Source of the DNA: Ancylostoma caninum
Lineage: Eukaryota > Nematoda > Chromadorea > Rhabditida > Ancylostomatidae
Assembly (NCBI GenBank): GCA_037903475.1
Contig: JBAJFG010000467.1
Location: forward strand, 372,001 to 436,000
Reading direction: 5' to 3'
Length of the DNA stretch: 64,000 bases
Translations under genes and position numbers: made by a program
The notes under the pieces: generated by a model
Databases searched by the model: none
Told to the model about the DNA's origin: nothing
The model's input: the letters and a program-made list of their open reading frames with translations, nothing else
Shown: positions 1-13,400 of the stretch, in pieces
Position numbering within the stretch: position 1 is the first letter of the stretch
Layout: each line of letters opens with the position of its first letter

Positions 1-1582
1 TCCCGAAATAAGGGTTTTTGAACCAAACTTATCACCCCCACTACCACTCGAGGATTTCGAACTGACCTACCGATCACTTACCATTGCTCTTCGATTGCTT
101 CACAGTCCGCTGATTTAGCTTTGCTCCATCCGTGCCCACAACCGACGGGCTACTCGAGGCATCCACTAATGTTTTATCACAGTGCATTCCCAAGAGAAGG
201 GAATCTTACAGAGCTCTATCTACACCAATCACTACCAAACGTTGAACACATAACTTCTAAGGGCCTGCGGAAATTTTAGCACCCATTACGCCAAGAAATA
301 TGGGACTGCTTTACCCTTCACACCGATATAATTGACTTTTGCCTTATTTTGTCCTGAAGTTGCTGATGACATGTCTATTGTTGTTCGATACGACATGTTT
401 ATTTTGTTTAATACGCTGAACACAAATATAATATATCTACAGTTCCGTATAAAATTTTAGGTTAAACCATTCATTTTGTCAAGTTTTATGTTTTTGATCG
501 GGGGATAGTGAGTACATGCTCACTGAGGTTCTCCAATGTGCTGAACACAAATATGACGAAAATTTTCGGCAAAATATCGGCTCATTGACTGTTTATTAAT
601 TTTTTTATTCAAACTAATTTTCAGCTCTCTTCAGAGGTGAGTTAGTGAGGAAATGTGCATTATGTGCATGAAACGTCCACCCACTTTCAAATAGCGTGGT
701 CCCATGCGATGTAATGTCTGATGAAACCAATGGAAATCTAGCTTGAAAAATCACAGAGACGAGCAACTCCACGCTGATTTCGTGGGCTTAGCCACCTTTT
801 GCCATAGTTTTTATTTTTATTTATTTGGAGACGCGGGCTAAGCCACGCGTAAATAAGTACAATAACATATCAGTTATCATCAACATATGAAACGACATCA
901 ATATGTTCATACATTCAATGGTTTCAAACAAATTCTCCTGACAAGCTTTCTGAAAGCTTGCAAAGACAATTCAATCAAATGCACATTTTTAGCTTGTTCT
1001 GGTCTTGAAGACTAAACAACAGTCTCACTACGAGCACTCTCTCAGTGATGCGTACTTGCGGCAGGTTTCGACTTGTACGTTAGTATAGAGAAAATCTTTC
1101 TGATTGCAGAAGTGCAAAAGTGCGCAATTTTCGACGTTACAGAAAAGTGTGACACTCGTTTCCCGTCCAGGCTACAGTATACATCTGTAATCTGATCAGG
1201 CGTAACTCGTAGCCTGGTCTGGAAACAGCGAGGCCTGGAGTCCGTATAGTTCTGGTGTTGACCCGTAATTCCTCCAAGCAACATAAGGAAGTGCTAATTC
1301 AGCCGTAGCCTCTTGAAAAAAGGGTCACTCTTTTTGAGGTCTGTCATGTATCCCATCGTTCACGCCAGCTCACACTGATTTTCTCACCATAAAAATCTCA
1401 AAAACGATTTCTGAGGTAAGACTCTGTTGCTGTTCGGGCATACTGTGTTAAAAGCGCTATATTTTGTGTCAGGAACTAAAATAGATGCAAAATAGATGCT
1501 TTTGTGAGTAGGAACTCCGCTAAAATTGTAAAAAAGACACTTCAGAGACTTAAACGATGAATGCCGTTTTTAGAATGAACTA
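1..1582. other. Gene-free stretch with degenerate copies of a dispersed repeat
   Basis: No open frame with splice context or family resemblance was found. Around 380-425 and 500-600 there are two degenerate copies, in reverse orientation, of the module that builds the 118-bp minisatellite farther on (core GCTGAACACAAATATGAC, followed by an AT-rich piece ending in TTGACTGTTTATTAAT). The rest is unremarkable AT-rich sequence. Confidence 0.5.
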
Positions 1583-1759
1583 GCTGCCCTACCCGGCTTC
1601 GCTCGGGTGTTTTATTACCTTGGCTACATCATACTGCTGAGGCCAATTACTATCATCGACAAATTCATTAAAATCTCCATAATTTTGGTGATCAGCATGT
1701 TAGCGAACCGCAGGTGACGTTTCCCATCGTCTTGTGGGCGAAAAATTAGCAAAGCTATT

Positions 1760-2460
1760 TCGGTGACATTGAATCGACGTATTCGTACAAAGTGGTTGTC
1801 ATATTCATACTCAGCATATCGAGGAACCCCAGGAGAGACCTGCCCCATTGGGCGGAAGAGCCAAAAATCAATAAAACCGAAAAATCGATATTTCATGCAA
1901 AATAATTGTCATGATCGTATTCAGCGTATTGAGAAACCCAAGAAGACATGTCTTTGTCCGTCCCGGAACGAAAATGGGGAAAAATCGATAGAATCAATAA
2001 ATCAATATTTCGCGCAAAATGGTTGTCATTCTTATTCAGCGTATTGAGGAACCCCAGTAGACATGTCATTACCACCCCATGATCAAGAATAGCGAAAAAT
2101 CAATAAAATCAATAAATCAATATTTCGCGCAAAGTGGTTGTCGTATTCGTGTTCAGCGCATAGAGATACCCCAGTAGACATGCCTTCACCACCCCATGAT
2201 TAAGAATAGCGAAAAACCAATAAAATCAATAAATCGATAAATTGGTGCAAAATGGTTGTCATATTCGTGTTCACCGCATTGAGGTACCCCAGTAGGTATG
2301 TTCTCGCTAGTCCCTGGTCAAGGAGAGCGAAAAATCAATAAAATCAATAAAGCGATAAACTGGCACGAAATGGTTGTCATATTCGTGTTCAGCGCATTGA
2401 GGTACCCCAATAGGCATGTTCTCGCTAGTCCCTGGTCAAGAAGAGCGAAAAATCAATAAA
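1760..2460. repeat. 118-bp minisatellite, about six units
   Basis: Successive landmarks (AGTAGACATG or variants) fall at 1831, 1941, 2056, 2173, 2291 and 2409, giving spacings of 110, 115, 117, 118 and 118. Each unit has an AATCAATAAAATCAATAAA-type AT-rich half, then CAAAATGGTTGTCATATTCG, then a CAGCGCATTGAGG-like end followed by ACCCC. The units become more regular towards the centre of the large inverted repeat. Confidence 0.85.
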
Positions 2461-2588
2461 ATCGATGTAATCGGTAAACCAATCGATAATCCCATGTGCA
2501 AAGTAGCCTATAACCTCCGCCGGACAGTGGAGAGTCTACATGCAAAATTTGGTCCCGATCGGTTCATTCTCCGCGATTTCTATTCGGA

Positions 2589-2645
2589 ACACACAAACAC
2601 ACACACACACACAAACACACACACAAACACACACACAAACAAACT
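2589..2645. repeat. (AC)n microsatellite
   Basis: A run of CACACACA interrupted every 10-12 bases by an extra A. It sits at the end of the left inner arm of the fold-back element; a degenerate GT-rich partner occupies the mirror position at 3072-3104. Confidence 0.9.
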
Positions 2646-3239
2646 TTCACTTTTATATATACAGAAGATGTGACAATAAGAAACTCAATAAACATTATTA
2701 TTAGAGAAATTTCCAGATTGATTATGACTGTAAAAAGCGTATAATACGTTATTATAGGAGAAGTGTGGAATGCAGGGCTACAAGTAGTGGAAAGATAGGC
2801 AGAACTCACTGCTCTGTGAGGTCAGGCATCGGGGGTTCTCGGATTACCTGCCATGTTCCTCCGCACCCATCCGAGGCTTTTATCAAAGTTCGGTGGTATG
2901 TCGCACCCTCGACTACATCCCGCGCAAGTCCTGATGGTTTTTCGGGCCTAGATCGCACCCCTCGACTACCTCCTCCGCATATCCCGAAGCAGGCGGTCAC
3001 AGCATGACCAATAAACTTCCTTAATAAGTGAGGGTTATCGTCCTCCGCATGTCCTGACATTATTGTCTGAGTATGTGTGCATGTGTTTGTTTGTACGTTT
3101 GTATGTTACTTATAGAAATCGCGGAGCATTAACCGACCAAATATTGTAGGTAGGCCCTGCAGGGGCTGGCGGAGGTTATAGGCTACTTTTGACCTGATCT
3201 TATCGAACAGTTTATCGATTGTATCGATTTTATCGATTT

Positions 3240-3720
3240 TTCACAATATTTGCCCGGACTTGGTGAAAACATGTGTGCTAGGTTCTTCGATGCGCTGAGC
3301 ACGAATATGACAACCATTTCTAATGGCAGTATCGATTCATTGATTCAATCGATTTTTCCCATTTTCGCTTGGGGACGGGCAAGCACATGTATACTATGGT
3401 TCCCCAGTACGCTGAAGCTTTTCTTGCCCGTGGAGAGGTGAACACATGTCCGCTTGGGTTTCTCAATATGCTGAACACGAATACCACAATCATTTTGCAT
3501 GTAGTATCGATTTATTGATTTTATCGATCTCCCACTTTCGCTTAGGGACGGGCAAGAACTGTGGTTTCCCGGTATGCTGAAAACGAATATTACGACTGCT
3601 ATTACGACAAAATATAATATGTATTAATTTATCGATTTCATTGATCTCTCGTTTTTTTTTGTACCATCGGGCGGTGTGGACATGTCTACAAGGGTTCCTC
3701 AATACGCTGAATATTTTTAT
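3240..3720. repeat. Degenerate inverted arm of the 118-bp minisatellite
   Basis: About four diverged units in reverse orientation: ATCGATTTATTGATT-type AT half plus GCTGAACACGAATAT-type half, with landmarks such as ACATGTGTGCTAGG and ACATGTCTACAAGGG. They face the units at 1760-2460. Confidence 0.75.
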
Positions 3721-4618
3721 TTTTATTTTATTCATTCATTTATACGTGGGATTACCACGTTGAATGGCAAATCATAGTTCAAAAAAGCATGAACATAATG
3801 CGAAAAACTCTCGAATCTACAATAAACAAGTCTGTAGAGAGACGGATGCAGTTCAAGAAGGTTCAGGAATGACAAACTAACAAGCTGCTTCTTTAAGAAA
3901 ATTATCTACGAGTCTCTTGTCCTGTGATAGGGAACTCAGCAAGATACATCTGTTGAAAAATTTCAGAAAAACAGATGCTGCCCTTTGTGTAAAGAAAGAT
4001 GACCATAATGAGCTTTTCGCTATAGAATACGTAATCTTAAATGGGCCACTCCTAGTGCAAGAGGAGGATTATGTGTAAAACTTATCCATGGGGAGATGAA
4101 CTTTCCCGCAGATAATTTTGTAGACCATGACAAAGTCATATTTTATTCTTCGTGAAGCAAGCGAAGGGATTTTGAATATGAAGTTACGTGCAGAAGCCGC
4201 AGGAATGTTGGCGTAATCATACCTATGTAGCCTTATCTAAAGTTTTCTAGTGAAACTGTTTTGTACAGCTTCAATTCTCGGAATTGAGCGTCTGGATAAT
4301 ATGAATATGAATGTGACAATTACACGAATACATCGATTCAGCGCCATCGAAATAACTTCCTTGACTTTTCGCTCACGGGTCGGTGAAAAAAAGATCACTT
4401 TAGATTCACTAATATGCTAATCACCACAATTATGGGCGTTTTCAATAACTTTATCGGCAATAACAATTTTCCTCAGCAGTGTAGGGTAGCCGGGGTAGTA
4501 AAGCACCCGAGCAAAGCCAGGTATGCCGTCTAAATTGAACTGAACCCACTGATCAGCCGCCCGACGCCACGTCGCAACCGCAATTGCAGACCAAGTGGCA
4601 GATGCACTCTCTAGCGTC

Positions 4619-5294
4619 ATTTATAGTGCGTCGGAATCCGATCCCGTCGGATAACAAAAGGTACGTATCGATCCTCGTCGGAATCCGACGCATCGGAGTC
4701 CGACGACGACGCCTGTTTTTACTCCATCGGAACGATTTGCCTCCGAATCGTCGTCGGAGTCCGACGTCGTCGCATCGGATCCACTAGTGGCTCCGATGCG
4801 ACGTCGGACTCCGATGCATCAATCGATAGGACCTCGTGGAGCGAATTTTCTCAGCTGTTTTCACCCCATTTTCGTTACTTTCTTTTGTTTTTTCTTTCGT
4901 GTCACTATTTATCATTTACTCTCCAAATAGCTAGTCCTAAAACCTATCGTATACTTCTTTACACCACCTCCATGTTGTAGTAATTGCATAATTGGAAGAG
5001 TTTGATAATGATATGATGTTATTTATGTGGAAGATTACAATAAAATTCTTGAGGTTGAAGAGAATTTCCAAAGCTGAGAGCTCCAAAAACCAAAGAAAAA
5101 AGTCAGAAACCGATAAATACAGCTTGATACAGCTTGATTTGCAAAGAAAACATGCAAAATTCATGGATAGAAACAGCTGATCCGAAATCGTGTGCTTGCG
5201 GACTATAAACAAAGCCACGACGCGTCGTTCCGATTTCGTATCCGACCGTCGCAGCCCACATCCGATACGAATCGGACTCCGACGCACTATAAAT
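4619..5294. mobile_element. TIR element with internal GTCGGA/TCCGAC palindromes (676 bp)
   Basis: Both ends read ATTTATAGTGCGTCGGA inwards, followed by ATCCGAT on one side and GTCCGAT on the other. A TA target duplication is possible but cannot be told apart from the TIR. The left 200 bp is packed with short palindromes (CGTCGGAATCCGACG, GTCGGAGTCCGAC, GTCGGACTCCGAT); the middle is AT-rich. No transposase frame is seen, so it is probably non-autonomous. The superfamily is undetermined. Confidence 0.7.
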
Positions 5295-7417
5295 AACGCT
5301 TCTAGCCTACATGACTGTATATCTTTGACACCGAGCCCACAGCGGCGCCCTTACTTGCTGACCCCTTGCCTGCCTGTTCTACCCTTTTTTGTGAAAGATA
5401 TCCCATTGTTTGAGAGCAGCTATTAACACTTAAATTAGAAGGTCCAGTCACGCTGGAACACGCCACTAATCATATGGTTGTGGTTTTATTGGGACACATT
5501 AACCTCATGTGCTCATTACAGGGTACGGGTCTGGGTTATTGGGGTTTTCGACCAAAGGTACGGCAATAACAATAAACGACGATATGAATGCGAAGGTGAA
5601 AAAATGTTTTGCGTACGCATTCGAGGACGGCCTAGTATTTAGGCCAAACCACGCACAAGTGCTCCTACACAAGAATTCTGGAACGTGTGCCTCCGGGACG
5701 CAGTCCAATCGGAAAAATATATCGAGTTCGCCGTCAAAAGCTTAAGGTCACGGCAATACTTGCTGCTAACCTCTCTTCAGCTGCATTCATAAGGAAGAAG
5801 CAGAAGAAGTGTGGTATGATGTTCTCCTATGTGCATATTCGTGTATCAAATAATTGCATAGATAATTGAGTAAACAAATGAAAATATTTGGCCGAATCTA
5901 GTCTGGATACCATGACATGATGCAGGAGACATTAAGAAAGACACCATCACACGTATCCCGATGCAACAACTAAAATTACTTCCTTCTAGAAGTAGCAATA
6001 AAGGTCTGGAATAGTTGCTTACGCTTGTTTACAATGAAGACCGAAGTTCGTTCACAGAGTAATGAAAGTGGATGGTCAGAGAGCCAGAAGTCTTCTTGCA
6101 GATTATAGTGAAACTCCACGTTCACTGTTTTCTTTTAGCACTATACTCAAGAGTCTCAGAACAATTTCTTAGTTTTCACATGATGACTTCGCATGTTGTT
6201 GCATACCATCGTTATCAACCGTCGGAAATCTGTGAGCTAGGAGCATTGCGCTCGTGGTTCCTCACCAAGCGCCTGTATTTAAGCCTCGTTGTTCGGTGAA
6301 GATTTTGTACGCTTTATTTTACCCTTATTTTATGCTTTATCTTTGTCAGCTTTATTTGTAATGTAAGCTTGTAGCAGCACGATCAGAAGGAGGTAAGCTA
6401 ACGCGCGGCACGAACACAGACATGTTTCTACCAACAGCTGACCGTAGAATTTGAGAGGTATGACATTTTCCATTTCCTATAGAATGCAATAAAAAACACA
6501 AGAAAAGTTCCTAGAGAGGTGAAGTCATCGACCCCGTGGATTTTTCTGGCAAGTCACTGTTTGATGGCTAGACGACGTCCATAATAGACTGAACGGGGAG
6601 CTTCTGTTTGTTTATTTTTCTCAACACTAATTTCTCTTGTAACTTATAACACGATCGGACCCCGAAATAACAACTCTGCCAAATAAGATGCCTCTCATTA
6701 TAAATAATATCCTATTATATTCGATATTATATTCGACTCATTATAAATAATATCCTATTATATTCGAGTTCAAAAATCGTAGTTATTCCACGCACTAGGC
6801 ACACCAGGTGCAGAACCAAAGGTCTACTCAGAGGTGCTGCGTATTCATCATCATATCAGTTGGTAAGCTGACTGCTTTCCTATCCCATTTTGAAATTAGT
6901 TATCTAATACGCAGATTACACATAATTCAGGAACAAGCTGCCTCTTATTTTTTTTTCTGTGAACCTCGTTGGAAAGGAAGAATCATGAAGCAAAATCTTC
7001 TGGGTCCAAGCGAATCACTGGATGGATGGGTAACCTCATGCCTAGGGGTATCGTTAAAAAATATAGCGTTGCTTGCTTCCAAAGTCTTAAGAAAACCTTT
7101 TCCTCCGAGGAAGCCATCAAGGCCGAAGCTCGGCCTCCGTTGAGCGATGCTTACTCCGTAAGCAGGCTAAAGCATAGCGTGAACTGGTCAGCCTACACAA
7201 TTTCACCCTCTTCAGGCGAGTGTTTCAAATACGCTGCCTATCCGGTTCTTGCGCACCACATAAATGCTCTCCGATCTGCCCACCCACTTGTTGCATCCAC
7301 TCACTTTCCTACTACATCGCACTTTGCGTAATGTTCCGTGTGCTGTGCTCTTTTAATTGCATTTAGCCCAGATCCTCCACTTCAGGCCATCTCTTCTCGA
7401 TCTCCCACCCACTGCCA
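5295..7417. other. Gene-free region upstream of the DB-module gene
   Basis: Several 60-120-codon open frames exist (for example 5509-5745 and 6969-7331, plus strand), but none resembles a family I know or has convincing splice context. The part just before 7418 is the presumed promoter/5' UTR of the DB-module gene; no clear TATA or trans-splice signal was identified. Confidence 0.4.
6694..6767. repeat. Two-copy AT-rich tandem duplication
   Basis: A 31-base unit (CTCATTATAAATAATATCC ... TATTATATTCGA) occurs at 6694-6724 and again, identical, at 6737-6767, separated by TATTATATTCGA, itself a partial copy. Confidence 0.9.
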
Positions 7418-10400
7418 ATGATCCCACGGCTGCTTATTTGTAGTTTGCTAGTTCGTTTCTCGTATGAGGTAAGCAAATTCCCCTTCGATGCCACAAAAAC
7501 TACAAGTAATACCTGCAGAGGAGCTGGTTTCTACCTACAGCTGGCTGCGTGCCAACAAACTATCCTGTCAGCAGCTGTGCGTGCGTTTGACAACAAAATT
7601 GACATCAGAATCGCGATTTTCATGATGCGCTCGGCTGCAAGCCAACAACAACACATGCAGTAGCGCGCTGTCTACAGTTCTTTTACTGCTCGCGACGGAT
7701 GGTTAAAAATATCTTGGATCAATAAAGGCTGGGCGTAAAAATGTATAGAATCCCTAGCAACTCTGAACAGGACAGTTCCAGAGCTCCTCTTAAGGTGCAA
7801 TCTCAGCTTCTCAGCTCCGCTTTTGCTAGCTACGTCGCAAGAAAACTCGTCCGCTCCTGTATCCAATTTTGCCTTAAAAGTAGGGGCTTTTGAAGGTGTT
7901 TTCTGACATCAAGCACATCATTGGAATCAGCGCTCCGAGCTGGACCTAAATCTATGAATATCTCGGCACCCAACATGAGTTGAGACACTGCCTTTAAGGA
8001 TGGTGGAGAATGTTCCAGTGGAAATATTGGCACAATAACGACAATGCACGTTTTGAGTTTTGTTCCACATCGGACCAGATAAAGAATATAAGCTTGCTTT
8101 TCATGTTTAAACCTTTCTGCAGTGTTACTCTACTCGTACTGTATAAACTGTAGAGTGCCATCTCCTCCAAATTCTGGCCAAGTTTTGCAAAAGGGGCCGT
8201 TTTCTCATGCTGATCACAAGTGTGACATTCATTTTGCACAGCAATTCACTTCTGGAAATTTACGGTGCGATATCAGACGAAATGTCTAGTACTATCCCAC
8301 ATTGAACCAACTTCGCTCTGTATCTTTCCAAAAATGTGTAGCGGTGCAAAACTAATGCCATATTTGTGATCATCGTGTAGAGGAACCCCTTTTCGTGTGG
8401 TTGCAATGTGTTCTGGGTGAAAAACTGTATTCACAGTATGCCTACAGTCGATGCTTAGACCATTGGACCGCTTTTCTACTACGTCAGGAGAGTTGAGGCG
8501 ATCAAAATTTTATGGACATTCTGGAATCCTTTTCAGCTTATTATTTTGCATTATATAGAAAGATTCGCAGTCTTCACGTAAAGATGTAACGCTGAGTGTT
8601 CAGCACTCCCTTTAACACCGCAATTTACCATGTCATTAAGAAAAAAAACTTATCAATAAATACAAACATGAAACCAAGCACAAGCATCAGCTTTTAAAGA
8701 GATGAGAGCTTTTGGAAGTAAGTTTAAGAGTTTGGATACCTATCAATTTTCACATACCGGTTTCATGACTCTACCTAGACCGGAAATGTGGTCTCCTTGA
8801 CGCTCCTTGGTCTTGGACTCTATCATCGGTAGACAGGCTTCAAAATTGCTTTGCTTGTTCATAATCTCTGTTTTCCTGAATAAATAATACTCAGGAAAGC
8901 AGAGATTATGTTGTTTATTGTCTAGAAGAGATTTTCGAAGGTCATATAGTTCCATGAGAGTTCAGAGTGGGTTTAGCGGCCAAAAAGCTCCACAAAGCAG
9001 AAGCTCGCAAGTGGACTCCCCGGCACTTTTGCAGGGAATCATGTATACCCTATATAGTGAGCAGCGGCTGTTCCCGTATTCATGAAGGTTTCCGGAATGG
9101 TTCTGAGCTTCCCGTTCACCCAGAGTGGGCGAGTTTCTCCAGCAAAATATAATACATCTCGGAGTATTTGCATTACCTTCATCGCTGATTGAGTCTATTC
9201 ATTTTCACAAAATACACCTATTTTAACTCGGAAAACTCATTCACTTCAGGAGAGCTGGTAGAGGACAATTTCCATGCAGTTTATGAACACAGACATTGCT
9301 GACTATAATCAGAAAAAAAATCCTAAATAGTTCTGAACTGTTTCTGAAATAGAATCCATGTTTTGCCAGGCAATGCGAGAACAGTGATACATATTAAAGG
9401 GTGGTCCAAAATTACGAAGACTCATCAACAGATTCATATCTAGCGTTATAAATCAGCTTGACAAATATGTTTCGGACATGATATTTTGCACTCACCAGAA
9501 TCAACCCCCATATTTTAAGAATTCTCCTAATCTCAACGAGAAAAAACCTGAAGAAATCGAAGTAGGCGCCAACGGTGGCGCGGAGCTACTGTTTCCGTCG
9601 ATAAAACCATCTCTCTGGAAGCGTTTGCCCCGAAGAGTGGACGATTTTTTGGGATGGAACAGCGTCTTGTCCCTGTCCCGAGAAATCCACATGAATAAAC
9701 TCTGGGAATTGCAAGGAAGCGGACATGACTTTCAACGCGAAATCAACGGGGAAAACTTCTGACACGGCTAGTCCCACTTTCTTTCAGTGTTTAGATAGGA
9801 GAGTGGAGCATATTATGTTCGTGAACTTCCCTTCTTGAATCTCGGGGACTATTTTCCTGATTATACAATAAGTCATAGTGATTTATTTTAATTATTTTGA
9901 AATACACGCTCAAAGCGCTAAGAATTATTCTTACCTGATTTTGAATCACATAACCATGGTAGGTGGTCTTTTACAATCTCTTCGATGTTTTTCTGTTCCC
10001 TACTAATTCTATAATTCGAAGTATATACTGGTATGTGACGCTTTTGTAAAATCTTGCACGTAAGCTACGTACCATTTGTGCCTTGACTAAGCAAGCAGCG
10101 TAATTGACTGATGGGACTACCCTTAGCCCTTAGCTGACGACTCAGAGATTCCCAAAATCGGAGGTCTAGGACATAATTTTGGAAGAAATTTTACGGTTAA
10201 ACAGATGAACGGCAAAAGGTGGGATACAAAACGCCAAAACTCGAGATATGTCGGTTAGCTCAAGCTGTACTCATGTCTGCGTAATTTTGGAGCACCCTGT
10301 GTAACACCAATTTTCCGTTTCCGTAGTTTGAGAACATGCCGGACGTCGGCAAAGCTGTAGAACTCAAAAAGTCTCAACTCAGTAGTCTCAACAAGTCTTT

Positions 10401-13400
10401 GTTGGATACGACCCTGGATTTTCCACTAGCTCTCTTACACGCTCCCGTTCTGTTCTGATCTCAGTAGCTTGGCAGTGATTTCTATCTCTATTTCTATTGT
10501 GAAGATAACGGATTTCTATAATCGAAGTTTATTCACTACTGTTCGTTTGTTTATTTGAGTTTTAATTCCTAACCACTCACAATTCTCCATTCTATGAGTT
10601 CCACTGCGGTTCCGCTACTACACTATGTGCAGATATTACTGAAAGTGATCTCATGATGTGGCACTAATTGTTTGAGGATAACGAAAGTAGGTGAACCCTT
10701 ACCCCTACAGACATCCCCCATCCCGTTCGCCCAGGGTCCCTGGCGAATTCGTTCGTCTTGGGTTAAGGGAGTCAGCTTGGCCCTGGTTGCTCTAGGCTTA
10801 GCAAGACGCACTCGGGCTCTGGGATTGGATCTCGGAAGGGGACTCCTTCATCCACCGTAGTCGGAGAACGATGTTGTTGCGTCCAGTATTGTGACCACAC
10901 ATCATCATCTTTAGAGGTTGCTGAAGGAATTCGTGTGGTACCTTGGTTTGATTTGTTGGCACACTATTGAGTGTATTCAAATAGATAAATAAATAAACAT
11001 CCGTTCGAGCGAGAACAGCGTGAAATGCGTGAGCCCTGATTAGGGAGAATCAGAGTAGGAACCAGTAACCGCATTACGTCGAACAAATATCCAAAGTCAA
11101 AAACAGCCGCGCTATTGTCGACTTTTTCACGCTTCAACTCTGGTCAACCAGCCCGCGGCTGCACGCGTCCTCCGTTCCTGGATGCGTAGCGAAGCGAAGG
11201 AACAAAAAAAAAACAATTTCATGTAATGCTACTTCATTGATGATCCTCTTCCTTGTTGTGAACAATCCAAACAAAAGAGGAGCCTAATCATTGCTTGGCG
11301 AAATCCTACACAGTTCCTGCCACCGAACAGCTACTGTAAAATGCCTGTGTGATGTTAACAGTGTCTTACCTCTGGCGTTTGTGGCAGCGGTGGATACTGT
11401 GCGCCGCCAGCACCCCTCCCTTGTCAACCGACATCATGTCAGCCGGGATACACCTGCGGGCAATACGGCTGCGCTCGAAATCGAGCTAGGAGTGCGCTCA
11501 CCAAGAAACTCGTGAGTTTCCCGTGAATAATGAGCAGCACAATGGCAGGACTTGATTTTCGTTCGATTCTAGGACGGAATATTCATAAGTGAAGAACACA
11601 GCACGACACCGCCACCGGATAGCCGCGAGGTGGACCTCAAAGAGAGGAATATTTTCGGACTCAGCCGTGGTGTGGGCAAGCCATCGAAGGCAGAGTCCGC
11701 TGAGAGTCGAGAACAGCCAGATAACGTGACGATATTTAGGCTTACGGTAAGCCAAGGCGTTCGTGTTTGGTTCTCGAAAATTCAGGAATGTTCTCTTTTC
11801 AGAATCCAAACTTTATCTTCCGACAGTGCTGCGAACAGAGAGGACTTCCTGATGCATGTCTTGATAAGTGCCATTTCAACTCGTACACTCGTAGTGCGGT
11901 GAGTTCAGCCTACCTCGTCTCTACGACTTATCATAGTGGAATTGATGCTTCTGAATTTGATTTGAAGGTAGCATCCACAAAAAAATTTAGGCCTCGAGCT
12001 GATCCCAGTGTTCGCGAATTTTGCACGATGCATCGTTGAGATAAACCAGGGTAAGCGTGTTAACGCCTGGGCATGGGCAGATATCGACGTTTTAACACAT
12101 TTACCACGGGTAATCTCAGCGATGCAAACGGCCTTTAGAAGCTGTCAGGTCTTTCTTGAGGCAGCGTTCATACAATGAATTGTTGGAACGATTCATAAAG
12201 TGCCAAACAACTCAAAATCTGAGAGGTAGACTTTTGTCTGAACCGCTTCTAAGATAGAAGACGTCAGGAAACCTCTTCTGCTAATTATTCACCTCTGATT
12301 TACTAAGAAAACCGGCATGCTCACATACAGTGGCGGCCACATGTTTAGCACGCTGCCGATTTCGGGCATTCAACTGATGAAAATGTAAAATCTGCATTTC
12401 AAGGTTGGAATGAGCTATAAGAATAATACTCGAGAATGTGAGGAGGCATAGTGTTCACTTTCTTGCCTCTACTCTATTCCCTTGAGAAATTGTTTCTGAA
12501 TGAAATTGTACCTTTTCTTTGAATTTAGAGCTGAAAATACAGTACTTTAGAAATTGTTTCATTTCTCTCTTATTTCATTTCATTTATTCGAGATGAAATT
12601 TTTGATTTTGCAATTTTTTCTTGATATTAGTGCGAATTTTGCTATTGCAGTTTTGATGAGCAGTTTTTCAGCACAAGGAAGAACAGGGATCGTCAACATG
12701 ATTTAAAAATTGCGAGAAAAAGGATTAGTGGTGATGACAAGTAGAAGGCATGCACTTCGGCTGCGGATTTTTCTCCGATTTGTGCTACTAACAGGCATTC
12801 GAGTAATCACGGGAAAATTGCGACGCTTGCATTATTCTCCACATTCAATAAAATGAAATTTCCGACACGTTTTACGGTTTGTTTCTATCCCTGGCTCTGG
12901 CTAATATGGAGAGTACGCTAGTAGTGTCCATAGCAAAATGTTGTAGAGAAAAGTGCTTAATTTGAACTGATTTGCGAAAACCGACGAAAGTGAAATTTTA
13001 ATTCTCAATCCAGTTCCAAGTGAATCCCTGCCCGCCGTGAGCGACAGGAAGGAAGCCCCCATAGAGCCTCAACACATACTCGAATGCGGTTTTGATTGCT
13101 CACCCTTAGGCTGAGATGTGCAAAAAATTCTGTCGTCCAAAATCGTAGGCGTGCTGGATATGTGACCGCCACTGTAGATCATGCATAAAGCAAAATTCCG
13201 TCGATTTTCGAATTAAATCTGGTCAAAGTGAATAAACCCTCTATCTTTTGACGTAGAAACTTTTTTTTTCTACCTAGGCCCGCTCTTCTTTTGCTTAACA
13301 GATTCGCGACAATGTGCTCAACCGTTTGACACGCATGATGCGACGCGTTGGATGGCGTGCTCAACCGGGTGAGCACGCTCTTCTCGGAGTTATATGTATT

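Larger units (their letters stand above)
1583..4525. repeat. Large nested inverted repeat (fold-back element)
   Basis: The outer arms at about 1583-1710 and 4405-4525 are inverted copies: both hold the GCTCGGGTG motif, then CTGCTGAGG, then TTGGTGATCAGCAT in one arm and TGTGGTGATTAGCAT in the other. Inside them, 118-bp minisatellite units run in opposite directions (1760-2460 and 3240-3720). Inner arms at 2462-2588 and 3115-3230 share TAGCCTATAACCTCCGCC and CTCCGCGATTTCTAT, and even the flanking AC/GT-rich runs are mirrored. The centre (about 2650-3060) is not repeated and holds no recognisable protein. It reads as one very large fold-back element that has decayed with age. Its superfamily is unknown. 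Confidence 0.75.
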
